A stretch of 53,348 nucleotides of DNA, taken from NCBI GenBank assembly GCA_019637115.1, contig JAHBWH010000037.1, positions 1 through 53,348 on the forward strand. The letters are read 5' to 3'. The notes under the pieces were generated by a model that was given only the letters and a program-made list of their open reading frames with translations, had not been told where the DNA came from and searched no databases. Below are positions 26,697-35,997 of this stretch, piece by piece (position 1 is the stretch's first letter; each line of letters opens with the position of its first letter). Made by a program: the position numbers and the translations under genes. Source of the stretch: Myxococcales bacterium (GTDB lineage: Bacteria > Myxococcota_A > Polyangia > Polyangiales > Houyiibacteriaceae).

Positions 26697-27656
26697 TCAG
26701 GTCACGTAGATGACGACGACGACCGCGGCGACCCAGAGGAGCAGGTTCAACAGGAAGGGCCAGTCCTTGAGCATCTGCTCGGTCGGGCTGTCCGCGTCCG
26801 ATTTGTTCCGCACGAGGTCGAGGAAGCGGAGCACGCCGAACTCCGTGAAGACGATGGTCGCGGCGAGGTAATCGGTGCCGAAGAACGCGCGCGTGTCGGG
26901 GTCGAGCGTGTAGACCACGTAGGTGCCCGTCGTGGCGAGCGCCGTGAGCTGCAGCAGGGCGACCAGCGTCTTCTCGCTGTAGCGGGTGAGCGCCGCGCGC
27001 TGCTTCTCCTTGGCGTCGTCGGTCCCCGCCTGGTGCAGCTCGTGGAGGCGCTTACCGAAGCCGAGGAAGAGCGAGAGCAGGAGCGTGACGACGAGCAGAT
27101 AGATCGAGGGCTGCACGTTGAGCGCGAAGCTTCCGCAGAGCACCCGCAGCTCGAAGCCCGCTGCGATGCAGAGGACGTCGACGTACGCGATCTTCTTGAG
27201 CCGGAACGTGTAGGCGACCTGCAGTACGAAGTAGCCGAGCACGGTCGCGAAGGTCGCGACGCCGAGCGTGAAGCTCCCGGCGAGCGCCACCATCGCGAGC
27301 CCCATCGCGAGCTTGCGGGCCGCCGACTCGGTGACCTTCCCGCTCGCGATCGGGCGGTGCCGCTTCTTGGGGTGCTCCCGATCTGCCTCGACGTCCGCGA
27401 GGTCGTTCATCAGGTAGATGGCGCTCGCCGCGAACGAGAAGCAGAAGAACGCCGCCGCGGACCGCCCCATCGCCTCGACGTCGCCGAGCCCCTTCGCGAA
27501 CACGAGGGGCGCGACGACGAACCCGTTCTTGACCCACTGATGGGGCCGCATGGCTTTGAGGGCTCCCCCGATCACGGCGAAGCGCTCGTAGCATGCTTCG
27601 CGCGAGAGGTCAGGAGACTCGCTCGCGTCTGGCCGGGGGGGCGGTGCACGACTCAT
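26697..27656 (-). CDS. UbiA-family prenyltransferase, polyprenyl-phosphate phosphoribosyltransferase-like
   Basis: 319 residues from ATG 27656, with about eight membrane helices. The sequence KAMRPHQWVKNGFVVAPLVFA and the Mg-binding NDLADVEADREHPKKRHRPI (the DxxxD motif) are typical of the subgroup that includes the decaprenyl-phosphate phosphoribosyltransferase of mycobacteria. A second acidic motif lies in AYVDVLCIAAGFELRVL. It probably joins a polyprenyl phosphate to a sugar phosphate donor in the membrane; a quinone-pathway role is less likely from the motif. The partners DprE1/DprE2 are not in the window. It lies 41 bp downstream of recF. Confidence 0.83.
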   Translation of the reverse strand: MSRAPPPRPDASESPDLSREACYERFAVIGGALKAMRPHQWVKNGFVVAPLVFAKGLGDVEAMGRSAAAFFCFSFAASAIYLMNDLADVEADREHPKKRHRPIASGKVTESAARKLAMGLAMVALAGSFTLGVATFATVLGYFVLQVAYTFRLKKIAYVDVLCIAAGFELRVLCGSFALNVQPSIYLLVVTLLLSLFLGFGKRLHELHQAGTDDAKEKQRAALTRYSEKTLVALLQLTALATTGTYVVYTLDPDTRAFFGTDYLAATIVFTEFGVLRFLDLVRNKSDADSPTEQMLKDWPFLLNLLLWVAAVVVVIYVT

Positions 27657-27697
27657 GCACACCGTCCCCGCTTGGCCCCCCGCTTGGACGGGCGCGA

Positions 27698-28801
27698 TCA
27701 GCGCGAGCGGCGGTAGGTCCCGCCCGAGACCGCGAAGTCGACCCGGTCGTCCTCGAGCAGGATGAGCTCGGCGTGGGTGGTCGTGAGGAAGACCTGGCCC
27801 CCGAGCCGCGCGAGGAGCGCGAAGAGGCGACGGTTGCGCGCGCGGTCGAGCTCGCTCGTGACGTCGTCCAAGAGGAGGATCGGCGTCCGACCGAGCCGGC
27901 TGCCGAGCACATCGAGCTCGGCGACCTTCAGCGCGAGCACGATCGCGCGGTGCTGGCCCTGGGAGGCGTGGTGCTTCGCGGCGACCGAGGCGCGCTCGCG
28001 GCAGATCCGGACCGAGAGCTCGTCGGCGTGCGGTCCCTCGGCGGTGAAGCCACGCGCGCGGTCCTTGTCGTAGCTCCGCTCGAGCGCGGCGCGGATCGCG
28101 GCGGGGGTCGGCTCGACGCGCGGCGCGTAGCGGATCTCGAGCGGCAGCTCGACGCCGGCCACCTCGGCGAACGCGCGCTCGGCCCGCGGCGCGAGGTCCT
28201 CGACCAGCCGGGCGCGGGTCTGCCCGACGATGGCGCCTGCGTCGGCGAGCAGGGCGTCGAAGGCGACCACGCTCCGCCGGTCGACCTGCTCTCGCTTCAG
28301 CAGGCGGTTCCGGCTCCGCACCGCCTTCTGGTATTGCGCGAGCGTGGCCGCGTAGGTCGCGTCCATCTGCTCGAGGATGCGGTCGAGGTACGCCCGCCGC
28401 GGCTCCGGCGGGCCCATCGCGAGCGCCGCGTCGCCCGGGTGGAAGAGCACCATCGGGACCGCCGTCATCCACTGCGCCACCGACCGCGGTCGCTTGCCGT
28501 CGAGGCCGAGCCGCCGGGCGGTCCCCCGCCCGAGGTGGGCTTCGAGGGTCCGCGGGATGGCGTCCCCCGTCACCCGCATCTGCAGGTGCGCGCTCTCGGC
28601 GTCCTGCGCGACGAGGTCTTCGGCCTTCGCGCCGCGGAAACTCTTGAGCGCGCCGAGGTAGTGGATCGCCTCGAGGAGGTTCGACTTCCCTGCGCCGTTG
28701 TCGCCGTGCAGCACGTTGAAGTGCGGCCCCGGCTCGAGCCTCGAGGGCTCGAGGTTCCGGAAGCCCTTGGTCAACAGAGCCTGGACGCGCACGGCGGTCA
28801 C
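27698..28801 (-). CDS. recF: DNA recombination/repair protein RecF
   Basis: 367 residues from GTG 28801; GTG 28792 also fits and no Shine-Dalgarno settles it. The N-terminus ALLTKGFRNLEPSRLEPG is the RecF start. The Walker A motif is GDNGAGKSNLLEAIHYLG, the ABC signature is SQGQHRAIVLALK and Walker B is ILLLDDVTSELD. The protein binds gapped DNA with RecR and helps load RecA. The usual neighbour dnaN is absent upstream; a 277-bp stretch and the divergent DUF1015 gene lie there instead. Confidence 0.95.
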   Translation of the reverse strand: MTAVRVQALLTKGFRNLEPSRLEPGPHFNVLHGDNGAGKSNLLEAIHYLGALKSFRGAKAEDLVAQDAESAHLQMRVTGDAIPRTLEAHLGRGTARRLGLDGKRPRSVAQWMTAVPMVLFHPGDAALAMGPPEPRRAYLDRILEQMDATYAATLAQYQKAVRSRNRLLKREQVDRRSVVAFDALLADAGAIVGQTRARLVEDLAPRAERAFAEVAGVELPLEIRYAPRVEPTPAAIRAALERSYDKDRARGFTAEGPHADELSVRICRERASVAAKHHASQGQHRAIVLALKVAELDVLGSRLGRTPILLLDDVTSELDRARNRRLFALLARLGGQVFLTTTHAELILLEDDRVDFAVSGGTYRRSR

Positions 28802-29078
28802 GACGTGGGCTCGTAGCCCGGCTGCCTCGCCGGGACCAGGAGGCGTGTGCGAAGAAGGGCACCGGGAGCGGCTCCTCGTTCGGGGAGATCGGGCGGCCGT
28901 TGCGTGCATGCCCCACCGAGCATCGAGCTCAGCTGGGCTGGCGCGTGCGCGCGGCAGCGTGCGAGGTGGGTGGATGGGATCGCACCAGGGACCCGCGCCA
29001 CGTGCGGCCCCGCACGGCAGCGCCGGGACCGACCGAAGTAGGTTCGCTCCACGCCGGGTCGGCGCAGGAGGTTCGTCG

Positions 29079-30248
29079 ATGGTCGCCGTTCGTGGGCTCG
29101 TTGGTCTTCGTCCCTCACCCTCCGAGGTCGCGAGGGTGACGTGTCCGCCGTACGACGTCGTGAAGGAAGGCAGCCCGCTCTGGGGGCGGCTCTTCGCGAA
29201 CGACCGCTCGCTCGTCCACGTCACGCTCGGCGCGACGCCGAAGGCATCACTCGACGAGCTCGTCGCTCGCGGCGCGCTCGTGCCCGACGACGAGCCTTCG
29301 TTCTACGTCTACGAGCAGCGGTGGAGCGCGGATGGCGCGACCCACGAGCGCGTCGGCGTCTTCGTCGCGGTCGAGGTCACGGACTACGCCGCTCGCCAAG
29401 TCATTCGCCACGAGAAGACCTTCGACGACAAGGTCCGCGGCCGCGTCGCGCTCGCGCGCGAGACCGCCCACAACATCGGCCCGGTCTTCCTGCTCACCAA
29501 GGCGTCTCTCGACGAGCTCTTCGCCGTCGTCCGCCGCGGCGAGCCGACCTACGCCTTCGAGACTGACTTCGGCGGCGGCACCGACCTTCACGCCGTCGCG
29601 AGCCGCGTCTGGAAGGTGCCCGCCGCGAGCGCTCCCGGCGCCGGGCTCGTCGAGGCCCTCGCCCCGGAGGCGCTCTACATCGCCGACGGCCACCACCGCT
29701 ACCACGCGGCCCTCAAGGGCGGGCAGACGCACGCGCTCGCCTACGTCACGAGCGGCGCGACGATTCTGGCTTACAACCGCGTGCTCAACGGGGTCCGCGC
29801 GTTCGCGAACGTCCGAGGCGCGCTCCCCCTCGAGCCCGCGGAGGCCTTCACGACGCCCGAGAAGCACTCGTTCCGTCTCTACTCGCGCGAGGGCTGCTGG
29901 ACCCTGCGCGCGAAGGACGTGCCGAGCGACGTCGTCGGGCGCCTCGACTGCTCGATCCTCGAGCGCGAGCTCTACGGCCACCTCGGCCTCGAGCACCGGC
30001 ACATCGTCGACCCCGCGCACTTCGACTACTACCCCGCGTCGGCGCTCGACGAGATGAAGGCCGCCGTCGACGCGGGCCGTTACGAGCTCGCGATCGCGCT
30101 CCACCCGGTCTCGCCCGACGAGCTGATGGCCGTCGCGGACGCGGGCCTCGACGACCCTGACGTCGTCATGCCGGAGAAGAGCACCTTCTTCAGCCCCAAG
30201 ATCCTCACGGGGCTCGTCCTCTACCGCCACGACTACCACCCCCGCTGA
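29079..30248 (+). CDS. DUF1015 family protein
   Basis: 389 residues from ATG 29079, with AGGAGG 8 nt upstream. The order of motifs is that of DUF1015/COG4198: VTCPPYDVV near the start, VFVAVEV, RHEKTFDDK, the central YIADGHHRYHAAL (about residues 205-217) and the C-terminal MPEKSTFFSPKILTGLVLY. The DGHHR motif suggests a nucleotide or serine-binding active site, but the function is not settled. It is divergent from recF and is followed by a hairpin (30293-30307). Confidence 0.88.
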   Translation: MVAVRGLVGLRPSPSEVARVTCPPYDVVKEGSPLWGRLFANDRSLVHVTLGATPKASLDELVARGALVPDDEPSFYVYEQRWSADGATHERVGVFVAVEVTDYAARQVIRHEKTFDDKVRGRVALARETAHNIGPVFLLTKASLDELFAVVRRGEPTYAFETDFGGGTDLHAVASRVWKVPAASAPGAGLVEALAPEALYIADGHHRYHAALKGGQTHALAYVTSGATILAYNRVLNGVRAFANVRGALPLEPAEAFTTPEKHSFRLYSREGCWTLRAKDVPSDVVGRLDCSILERELYGHLGLEHRHIVDPAHFDYYPASALDEMKAAVDAGRYELAIALHPVSPDELMAVADAGLDDPDVVMPEKSTFFSPKILTGLVLYRHDYHPR

Positions 30249-30292
30249 GCCGAACTTCGTCGGGCGTGAAGATTCGTCAAAACGTCGCCCTA

Positions 30293-30307
30293 CCCCCTTG
30301 GAGGGGG
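30293..30307 (+). terminator. Hairpin after the DUF1015 gene
   Basis: CCCCCT (30293-30298), a TGG loop and AGGGGG (30302-30307) form a perfect six-pair stem 45 bp past the DUF1015 stop and 36 bp before the next start. No T-run follows. Confidence 0.4.
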
Positions 30308-30342
30308 CGGTCGCGAGCGGCCGACGCTGCTAGCGTCGACCC

Positions 30343-31470
30343 GTGCTCCACTCGCTCCGCCCGCTCCGCTCGTGGATCCTCGCGGTCGTCGTCTTCGGCA
30401 CCGGCTGTTTCCAACACACCTACCGCGTGTCGGCCACCGAGCTCGATCGGCTCGCGCAGCTGCCAGCGAAGGATCGAGGTGAGCGGATCCGCGCCCTCCA
30501 GCACGTGATCCGCCACGTCGAGGCCGCGCCCCCAGATCGCACGCTCGAGGGCCCGCGCGAGGTCGTCGACGACGACGTCGCGGACGACCTCGTCACGCGC
30601 ATCGTGATCGCGCATTGCCTGATCCACGTCGACTGCGGGATCGCACCCGGACCGGTCCCGCACCTGCGCTTCACGCGCCAGGGCCGGGCGACGACGACCC
30701 GCGTGCCCCGCGGCGGGGCGCCCCCGCGCGGCGGGCGAGGGAGCAGCGGCGGGAGCGGAGGCGGCGATGGCGGCGACGGCGGTGGCCTCGGCGAGGCCGG
30801 CATCGCGATCGCGGTCGCGGCTGCCGTTGCCGTCGCCGCGAGCGTCGCCGTCGTCGCGACGATCGAGGGTAAGCGCCACGACGGCTGGGTCCACGTCGGC
30901 GCCGCCCACCCCATCCACCTCTACAACCGCGCGGGCGAGTGGCTCACCGTGCCCGCTTATGCGCTCGAGCCCGAGCTCGCCGCGTGGGCTGACGGCGCCA
31001 TCCTCGACGCCGAGGACGGCGAGCTCTCGCACCTCGAGCGCGCCCCGCTGAATCGCCGCGGCTTCTCGCTCGGCTACGGCGGGGGCCTCATGGGCATCGG
31101 AGGCGACGAGCGCCCCTTCGGCGGCGGCGCGCGCCTCGAGCTCGGCGGCTTCCCCCACCACAACCTCGGCCTCGGCCTCTTCGTCGACTTCGCCATGAGC
31201 TCGCGCCGCTCGCTCGTCCGCTACGGCGGCGAGGCGCAGGTCTTCGCGCCGAGCCTCCGCGGGGTCCACCTCGGCGCATACTTCCAGGGAGGGCGAGCGG
31301 TGCACCGCGACCACCTCGAGGCGTGGCGCGACCCGCGCCCCTTCCTCGGCGCCGGCGGCCTCCTGCAGGTCGAGATCACGACGCGCCTCGCCCTGCACCT
31401 GCGCGGCGGCGCGTGGACGGGCCACGGCGCCTGGCGTCCCGAGGCGTGGGTGGGCCTCGCGGTCTATTGA
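30343..31470 (+). CDS. Lipoprotein with Gly-rich linker and predicted outer-membrane beta domain
   Basis: 375 residues from GTG 30343. TAGCGT lies 6 nt before the start and there is no Shine-Dalgarno. The signal peptide SWILAVVVFGTGC ends in a lipobox. A Gly/Pro/Arg-rich stretch (about residues 120-145) precedes a hydrophobic Ala/Val segment (AIAVAAAVAVAASVAVVATI). The C-terminal 140 residues are alternating beta-type (GFSLGYGGGLMGIGG, GLGLFVDFAMS, LALHLRGGAW, ending VGLAVY) with a terminal aromatic residue, as in small beta-barrel proteins. No known family is recognised. The last 118 bp are tandemly duplicated just downstream. Confidence 0.78.
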   Translation: MLHSLRPLRSWILAVVVFGTGCFQHTYRVSATELDRLAQLPAKDRGERIRALQHVIRHVEAAPPDRTLEGPREVVDDDVADDLVTRIVIAHCLIHVDCGIAPGPVPHLRFTRQGRATTTRVPRGGAPPRGGRGSSGGSGGGDGGDGGGLGEAGIAIAVAAAVAVAASVAVVATIEGKRHDGWVHVGAAHPIHLYNRAGEWLTVPAYALEPELAAWADGAILDAEDGELSHLERAPLNRRGFSLGYGGGLMGIGGDERPFGGGARLELGGFPHHNLGLGLFVDFAMSSRRSLVRYGGEAQVFAPSLRGVHLGAYFQGGRAVHRDHLEAWRDPRPFLGAGGLLQVEITTRLALHLRGGAWTGHGAWRPEAWVGLAVY

Positions 31471-31489
31471 GGTTGCTCGCGTGCTCGAC

Positions 31490-31607
31490 CTGCAGATCGA
31501 GATCACGACGCGCTTCGCCCTGCACCTCCGCGCAGCGTAGTCGGGCCATGGCGCCTGGCGCCGCGAGGCGTGGGTGGGCCTCGCGGTCTAATGAGCTCGT
31601 TGCTCGC
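31490..31607 (+). pseudogene. Degenerate tandem copy of the 3' end of the preceding gene
   Basis: 31490-31607 repeats 31363-31480, the last part of the lipoprotein gene and its first untranslated bases, at an offset of 127 bp. The copy reads DLQIEITTRFALHLRAA, then a stop, then SGHGAWRREAWVGLAV, against LLQVEITTRLALHLRGG and TGHGAWRPEAWVGLAVY in the gene. Identity is high (about 85 percent by eye) with small indels. It has no start of its own. Confidence 0.85.
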
Positions 31608-31621
31608 CGGGCGCGGCGCGG

Positions 31622-34600
31622 TCAGTCGGGCTCGTACACGCAGAGGACGCCCGTCCGGAGGCTCCGCTCGAGGTGGCGACCGAGCGCAGGGTCTTGCTCT
31701 CCGATCCGTCGCGTCGCGTCGCGCAGGCGCCGCTGCACGTTCACCCGCGCGCGCTCCACCGTGGCCCCCGCCGCGCGGGTCCTCCCCCCGAGCCCGAGCG
31801 CGCGCCGGAGCTCGGCCTCGAGCGCCTCGAGCTCCTCCCTCGCGCGCTCGCTCGCGCCGAGGTCCGCGCGCTCCTCCGCGTCCTCGAGCCGCTCGCGGAG
31901 CGCACGAGCGCGCGCCGCGTAGGCCGCGCGGGCGCGCCCGTCGAGGATCTCTCCGGCATCCCCCGCGCTCCCCGGCGCCCGAGCCCCCGTCTCGCTCGCG
32001 AGATCGAGCACGTGGCGCTCGCGCCCTGGCTCGCCGACGAGCTGCGCCAAGAGCCGCATCCCCTTCGTGTCCGCGAGGAGGAAGCTGTGCCCGGCGTGCG
32101 TCACGCGCCAGAGCTCCCCGTCGCGTGCGAGTGACCACCGCCGCGATGCCTCACGCGGCCTGATCGGCTCGCGCGGCGCTCCGCGACGGGTCTCGGGGAG
32201 CTCGACACCCAGATCCCGGGCGCGACGCGCCGCCGCCTCGAGACGCTCGGCCGCGCTCGGGTCGCCCTCCTCCACGTCGAGGAGCGCGCGCTCGAGGGCG
32301 ATCCACGCTGCCTCGACCCGGGCGCCCGCCGCGAGCGCCCGCGCCTCGGCCCGGGCGAGCCCCCGTCGCGCCAGCTCTCGCTCGCCGAGGACCCACCGGA
32401 CGAGCGCCAGATCGCGCGCGATCGGTCCCCCGACCGCCATCGCGTACGCGCCGAAGCTCACGAAGAGCGCCTCGTGCGCCACGAGCTTCTCCGCCAGCTC
32501 GGCGGCGAGCCCTCGATCGGCCGACGCGAACGCGAGCTCGGCCACGAGGTGCCACAGGGATCGGTCCGCGAAGGCGAGCGCGCGCGCGAAGACCTCCGGC
32601 GCGTGCGCCGGGGCCGCCCAGGCGCCGACGCCCGAGGCGATCACCGCGGACCGCGCGCTGGCGACGAAGCCGAGGAGCTCGGCCATGTCGCGGTGGAAGC
32701 CCTCGGCGCCGCTCGCCGCGAGCGCCGCCGACCGCGCCTCGGCCTCGGCGAAGCGCCCACGGCGGATCGCGCGCACGATCGCCTGTAGGCTCGTCGCGCG
32801 GCGCGCGTTGGGGTCGCCCGCCCGCGTCGCGAGCGCCATCGCGGCCTCCGCCGCGCGCTCGGCGCTTTCGAACGCCCCCACCCGGTCGAGCTCGACGCTC
32901 TCGAGCGCGCGCGCGACCCAGGCGTGATGAGGCAGCCCGATCCGGGCCGCCACCCTCGCCACCTCCTCGCAGGCCTCGCGCGCCAACGCCGCGTCCCCGA
33001 GCTCGTGGGCGTCGAAGAAGAGGCGCCGCCACCCCTGGTGCTCGGCGCCGAGATCCTCGAGCCGTCGCGCCAACGCGACCTGCTCGCGGTTCAGCGCGAG
33101 CCGCTCGGCGGGCGGCGCGAGGTCCATCATCGCCGCGACCGCCGAGCCCAAGGTCTCGAGCAGCAGTCGCTCGTCGCCGAGCGCGCGGGCGCGCGTAATC
33201 GCCTCTCTCGCGAGCACCATCGGCGCCTCGGGATCGAGGCTCGGCTGCATGGCGCTCGCGAGCCGCGCGAGGACCGCGACGGCGAGCGACGACGACGTGT
33301 CTCCGAGCCGCTCGCGGGCCTCGCGGAGCACCGCGACGAGGGCCGGGTCGACCTCCGCGTAGTGGAGCGCCGCCCCCACGACGAGCGCCGCCCGGGCGAA
33401 GCACGCGGCGTCGCCCCGCGCCCGCGCGTCGTCGAGGAGCGCGAGGGCGCGCGCCCTGCCCTGCTCCAGCGCGCCGATCCGGACGCAGAGCTCGGCCGCC
33501 CAGAGGCGCGCGCTCGGGTCCTCGACCTCGTGGAGGTCGACCTCTTTCAACCACCTCAGCGCCTCTTCGGGCGCGTGCCGCCCCGCCGCCTCCTCCGCCG
33601 CCTCGCGCGCGGCCCTCACGACGCGGGGCGCCTCGCGCGCTCCCGCACGCAGCCAATGGTGGGCGACCTCCGCGCGCGTCCCCCCTTCCGCCTCGAGCGC
33701 GCTCGCGATCGCGGCATGCAGCCGCTCGCGCTGGGCGGGGGGCGTCGCCTCGTAGATCGCGTCCCGCGCGAGCACGTGACGGAAGACCCAACGCCCCTCG
33801 GGGGTGGCGGCGCCGAGGCCTCGCTCGGCCGCCGCCGCGAGGGCGTCCTCGACGCGCGCGACGCCCGCGCCGTCGCCCGAGGGACCCGTCAGCGAGGTGT
33901 GCGTCCGCACGAGCCAGCGCGAGCCGACCTCCCGCCCGCAGGCCGCCGCGAGCGCCACGATCTCGCGATGCTCGTCCGCCAACGCGTCGAAGGCCGCGAG
34001 GTAGGCCGCGCCCACGCTGGGAGGGACCCGGCTGGGGCTCGGCGAGCCGCTCGACGAGCCGCGCCGCAACCACCGCACGACCTCGTCGAGGTAGAGCGGG
34101 TGCCCCTCGGTGCGCTCCCAGACCTGCTGGACGAAGGCCTCGTCCTCGCCCGCGAGGAAACGCGCGACCTCGTCGCGCCCGAGGCGCGCGAGCGGCAGCC
34201 GGCGCAGCCCACGCAAGAGCGAGGGATCGGGCAAGCGCAGCTCTCGGTCGCGCCAGGTCGCCAGCGCGACGAGCGGGAGCGTCGGCGCGGTGCTCGCGAG
34301 CAGCTCGAGCTGCAAGATGGACGAGGCGTCGCTCGCGTGGAGATCCTCGATCACGACGAGGAGCGGCTCTTGGCGGGCAGCGTCCGCGAGCGTCCGGCAG
34401 ACGGCGTCGAGGAGGAGGAACCGGGCCTCGGCCGCCGTCAGCGAAGCGTCGCCGTGGACATCCGCGCGCTCGGGCGTCGCGAGCTCGGGCAAGAGGCGCG
34501 TGAGGATCGGCGCGCGGCCCGCGAGCGCCTCGGGGTCGAGCCCAAGCCCGCGCAGGGCCTGGATCCAAGGCCAGTGCGTCGGCGCGCCCCCGACCTCCCA

Positions 34601-34801
34601 GCAGCGCCCGAAGAGCACGCGAAAGCCCTTCGCGCGGGCCTCATCGGCGACGCGGAGCGCGAGCTCGCTCTTGCCGATGCCGGGCTCGCCCGTCAGCGCC
34701 CACGCGCTGCCCTGGCCACCGCGAGCGCGCGTAAGCGCGCCGCTCAACGCGTCGAGCTCCTCCCCACGACCGACCAGCTCGGGCCCCACGCGGCGGAGCA
34801 T
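31622..34801 (-). CDS. STAND-type AAA ATPase regulator with helical (TPR-like) repeats
   Basis: 1059 residues from ATG 34801; a GTG at 34867 is possible. The N-terminal NTPase has VGRGEELDAL, Walker A GEPGIGKSELAL (about 38-49) and Walker B LLVVIEDLHASD (about 150-160), as in MalT/LuxR-type and adenylate-cyclase-linked STAND proteins. A long helical Ala/Arg/Leu-rich region (about 330-850) looks like TPR repeats. Near the C-terminus WRVTHAGHSFLLADTKGMRLLAQL is a module seen in actinobacterial and myxobacterial regulators. The last 45 residues (RVNVQRRLRDATRRI, GRHLERSLRTG) look like a small DNA-binding winged helix. It is probably a signal-responsive transcription regulator; the ligand is unknown. 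Confidence 0.85.
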   Translation of the reverse strand: MLRRVGPELVGRGEELDALSGALTRARGGQGSAWALTGEPGIGKSELALRVADEARAKGFRVLFGRCWEVGGAPTHWPWIQALRGLGLDPEALAGRAPILTRLLPELATPERADVHGDASLTAAEARFLLLDAVCRTLADAARQEPLLVVIEDLHASDASSILQLELLASTAPTLPLVALATWRDRELRLPDPSLLRGLRRLPLARLGRDEVARFLAGEDEAFVQQVWERTEGHPLYLDEVVRWLRRGSSSGSPSPSRVPPSVGAAYLAAFDALADEHREIVALAAACGREVGSRWLVRTHTSLTGPSGDGAGVARVEDALAAAAERGLGAATPEGRWVFRHVLARDAIYEATPPAQRERLHAAIASALEAEGGTRAEVAHHWLRAGAREAPRVVRAAREAAEEAAGRHAPEEALRWLKEVDLHEVEDPSARLWAAELCVRIGALEQGRARALALLDDARARGDAACFARAALVVGAALHYAEVDPALVAVLREARERLGDTSSSLAVAVLARLASAMQPSLDPEAPMVLAREAITRARALGDERLLLETLGSAVAAMMDLAPPAERLALNREQVALARRLEDLGAEHQGWRRLFFDAHELGDAALAREACEEVARVAARIGLPHHAWVARALESVELDRVGAFESAERAAEAAMALATRAGDPNARRATSLQAIVRAIRRGRFAEAEARSAALAASGAEGFHRDMAELLGFVASARSAVIASGVGAWAAPAHAPEVFARALAFADRSLWHLVAELAFASADRGLAAELAEKLVAHEALFVSFGAYAMAVGGPIARDLALVRWVLGERELARRGLARAEARALAAGARVEAAWIALERALLDVEEGDPSAAERLEAAARRARDLGVELPETRRGAPREPIRPREASRRWSLARDGELWRVTHAGHSFLLADTKGMRLLAQLVGEPGRERHVLDLASETGARAPGSAGDAGEILDGRARAAYAARARALRERLEDAEERADLGASERAREELEALEAELRRALGLGGRTRAAGATVERARVNVQRRLRDATRRIGEQDPALGRHLERSLRTGVLCVYEPD

Positions 34802-34928
34802 GTCACGTCTGGTTGGGCCGCTCACGCGAGACGCTCGCGGCCCCCTTCCCTGCCCCGCCACCCCCACGTAGAGTCGGCCCTCATCAGTGTGACGAGGACG
34901 GCCATTCGCGCGGAGAGAGGGGTCGACG

Positions 34929-35957
34929 ATGAGCTTCTTCGAGCAACTCTTCGGGTTCGAAGAGGACGGCTACGAGGCGACCCGCGCGCGCTTCGTGCTC
35001 GGTCGCGACGACGACGGCTGGAGCGAGACGCTCACCTCGACCGTCAACGGGCGCCGCTTCGGCGTGGGCCGCTTCGAGACCCCTTCCCTCGCGTCGCTCC
35101 GTGATCGCACGCGCGACCAGCGCCGCGGGCAGCTGCGGCTGCACCACGAAGTGGTCGGCGACGCGCTGGAGCTCCACGCGCTCGCGGAGAACGAGCACGC
35201 GCTCTTCCAGGTGGCCTCGCAGCTCAACTGCCTCGAGTTCGCCGACCCGCGCGAGATCCCCGAGAACGGGATCACCCCTTACGCCTCCGACCCCACGCAG
35301 GGCCCCGCCTGCGCCCTCGCGGCGGCCGCTGCTACCGTCTACCGCAACTACTTCGTCGAGGTCGGCGGGCAGCGCGGACAGACCCGCGACCGTCAGATCG
35401 ACAACCTCGCGGACGTCCGCGCGCTCCTGGGCGACGCGGGCGCGCTCGTCGACGTCCGCAACGGCTACACGTTCTCCTCGCCCGAGCGCCTCGCGGCGCT
35501 CGGTGAGGTGCTCGCCGCGGCGGACCGCGAGGCGTTGATGGGCGCGCTCCGGATCGGCCTGCAGACGGGCGTCGAGGTCACCTTCGCGCGCCGCTTCGAG
35601 CCCCCAGACGCCCCGCGGCGGGTCTCGCAGGCCTTCTGCTCGGCGCTCTCGTGCGGCTACGCGAGCGGGAGCCTCGCCCTCTGGCGCCCGCTCGCCATGC
35701 TCGTGCTCGACGGCGCCTACGAGGCCACCTTGCGCGCCGCGATCCTCGACGCCGAAGAGCGCGTAGGCTCCGGCAAGGTCTGGCTCACCTTCCTCGGCGG
35801 CGGCGCGTTCGGCAACGCGCCCGAGTGGATCGCGAGCGCGATCGGCCGCGCCCTGGCGCTCCTGCACGATCGCGACCTCGACGTCCACGTCGCGCACTAC
35901 CGGCGGCTCGACGAGGACATGGTCCGAGGGATCGAGGCAGCACGCCACCGCCCATGA
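34929..35957 (+). CDS. Conserved-looking protein, possibly macro-domain-like
   Basis: 342 residues from ATG 34929; GAGAGAGGGG lies 7 nt upstream and TAGAGT at 34869. No signal peptide or membrane segment. Features that look conserved are SQLNCLEFADP, TQGPACALAAAAATVYRNYF, QTGVEVTF, VSQAFCSALSCGY and VWLTFLGGGAFGNAPEWI. The last block, a hydrophobic strand followed by GGGAFGN and an Ala-rich helix, resembles the phosphate-binding end of macro domains, and LNCLEF could be the counterpart of their N-terminal strand. ADP-ribose or NAD-derivative binding is therefore possible, but this is inference from motif shape. The adjacent RES toxin consumes NAD. Confidence 0.6.
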   Translation: MSFFEQLFGFEEDGYEATRARFVLGRDDDGWSETLTSTVNGRRFGVGRFETPSLASLRDRTRDQRRGQLRLHHEVVGDALELHALAENEHALFQVASQLNCLEFADPREIPENGITPYASDPTQGPACALAAAAATVYRNYFVEVGGQRGQTRDRQIDNLADVRALLGDAGALVDVRNGYTFSSPERLAALGEVLAAADREALMGALRIGLQTGVEVTFARRFEPPDAPRRVSQAFCSALSCGYASGSLALWRPLAMLVLDGAYEATLRAAILDAEERVGSGKVWLTFLGGGAFGNAPEWIASAIGRALALLHDRDLDVHVAHYRRLDEDMVRGIEAARHRP

Positions 35958-35997
35958 CACACACGCCCACGACACGACGCCCAAGACGCTGGCGGTG

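Noticed and set aside
28802-29078. A gene or structured RNA between recF and the DUF1015 gene
   Set aside because: The 277 bp contain TAGGTT at about 29038 and the AGGAGG site for the next gene, but no frame or fold that can be supported. dnaN is not there.
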